From HGM12669 sp048527645 (GTDB taxonomy: Bacteria > Bacillota > Clostridia > Oscillospirales > CAG-272), in assembly GCA_048527645.1 (NCBI GenBank), contig DBGFNI010000140.1, positions 1 to 14,607 on the forward strand: a DNA stretch of 14,607 bases. The letters run 5' to 3'. Both the position numbers and the translations under genes were made by a program. Below the pieces are notes generated by a model, which saw nothing but the letters and a program-made list of their open reading frames with translations, did no database searches and was not told the DNA's origin. Below, piece after piece: positions 14,495-14,607 of the stretch. Position 1 is the first letter of the stretch; the number at the start of each line of letters is the position of its first letter.

Positions 14495-14607
14495 ATGAAA
14501 CAAATTGATTGTTCGGAAAAAACACTGTATCTTGACCGGATCGAGGAGGGGATTGCCCTGCTTGAAGACCGGGACAAAAACATGTACGCATGCCAAGCGT
14601 CCGCGCT
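14495..14607 (+). CDS. N-terminal part of a DUF3006-like small protein
   Basis: The reading frame begins at the ATG at 14495, with GGAAAG before it, and runs open to the right edge of the window (37 residues). The segment YLDRIEEGIALLEDRD (12-27) matches the short beta pattern of DUF3006 proteins, which are about 70-90 residues long, have unknown function and are often encoded next to metallo-beta-lactamase/ComEC-like genes. The consensus promoter upstream suggests strong expression, separate from the helicase operon. The assignment rests on about 16 residues. Confidence 0.6.
   Translation, partial: MKQIDCSEKTLYLDRIEEGIALLEDRDKNMYACQASA

Overview
The window reads as chromosomal DNA of a low-to-mid GC Gram-positive anaerobe, most likely a Clostridia member near Oscillospiraceae/Ruminococcaceae. 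This is inferred from AGGAG-type ribosome binding sites, two well-placed TTG starts, near-consensus TTGACA/TATAAT promoters with 17-bp spacing, and families common in that group (VTC-type polyphosphate polymerase with DUF4956, secreted PIG-L deacetylase, CapA-like protein, DUF2791 ATPase with an Lhr-like helicase). No rRNA, tRNA, CRISPR array, transposase or integrase was seen.

Layout. Bases 1-200 hold the 3' end of a plus-strand gene that I cannot name with confidence. It converges on a minus-strand secreted PIG-L-type deacetylase (333-1862), with a long hairpin terminator between them. A divergent promoter region carrying a TGTGA-N6-TCACA palindrome then leads to a double zinc-ribbon protein (2027-2503). 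From 6801 back to 2755 four minus-strand genes follow one another: a CapA-like membrane-anchored protein, an orphan PTS EIIC, a VTC-type polyphosphate polymerase and a DUF4956 membrane protein. The last two look like a small functional unit. From 7190 to 10484 come plus-strand envelope genes of mostly unknown function: a translationally coupled pair of single-pass membrane proteins, then a PAP2 phosphatase overlapping a four-helix membrane protein.

From 10720 to 14444 lies a self-contained two-gene operon. It encodes a BrxD-like (DUF2791) P-loop ATPase and an Lhr/BrxHI-like DEAD/DEAH helicase. These are the families found together in type 2 BREX/Pgl phage-defence loci and beside TerB-domain genes, but no methylase, PglZ, PglW or TerB gene lies in the window. 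The operon has its own promoter, a terminator-like hairpin before it, and a consensus promoter for the next gene (a DUF3006-like small protein cut by the window edge) that overlaps its last stop codon. This pair is the best candidate for an incompletely described system here.

Most of the remaining genes concern the cell envelope: polysaccharide deacetylation, CapA-like function, polyphosphate synthesis or export, lipid phosphate hydrolysis and membrane-anchored proteins of unknown role. All family assignments rest on motifs read by eye; no database search was possible.
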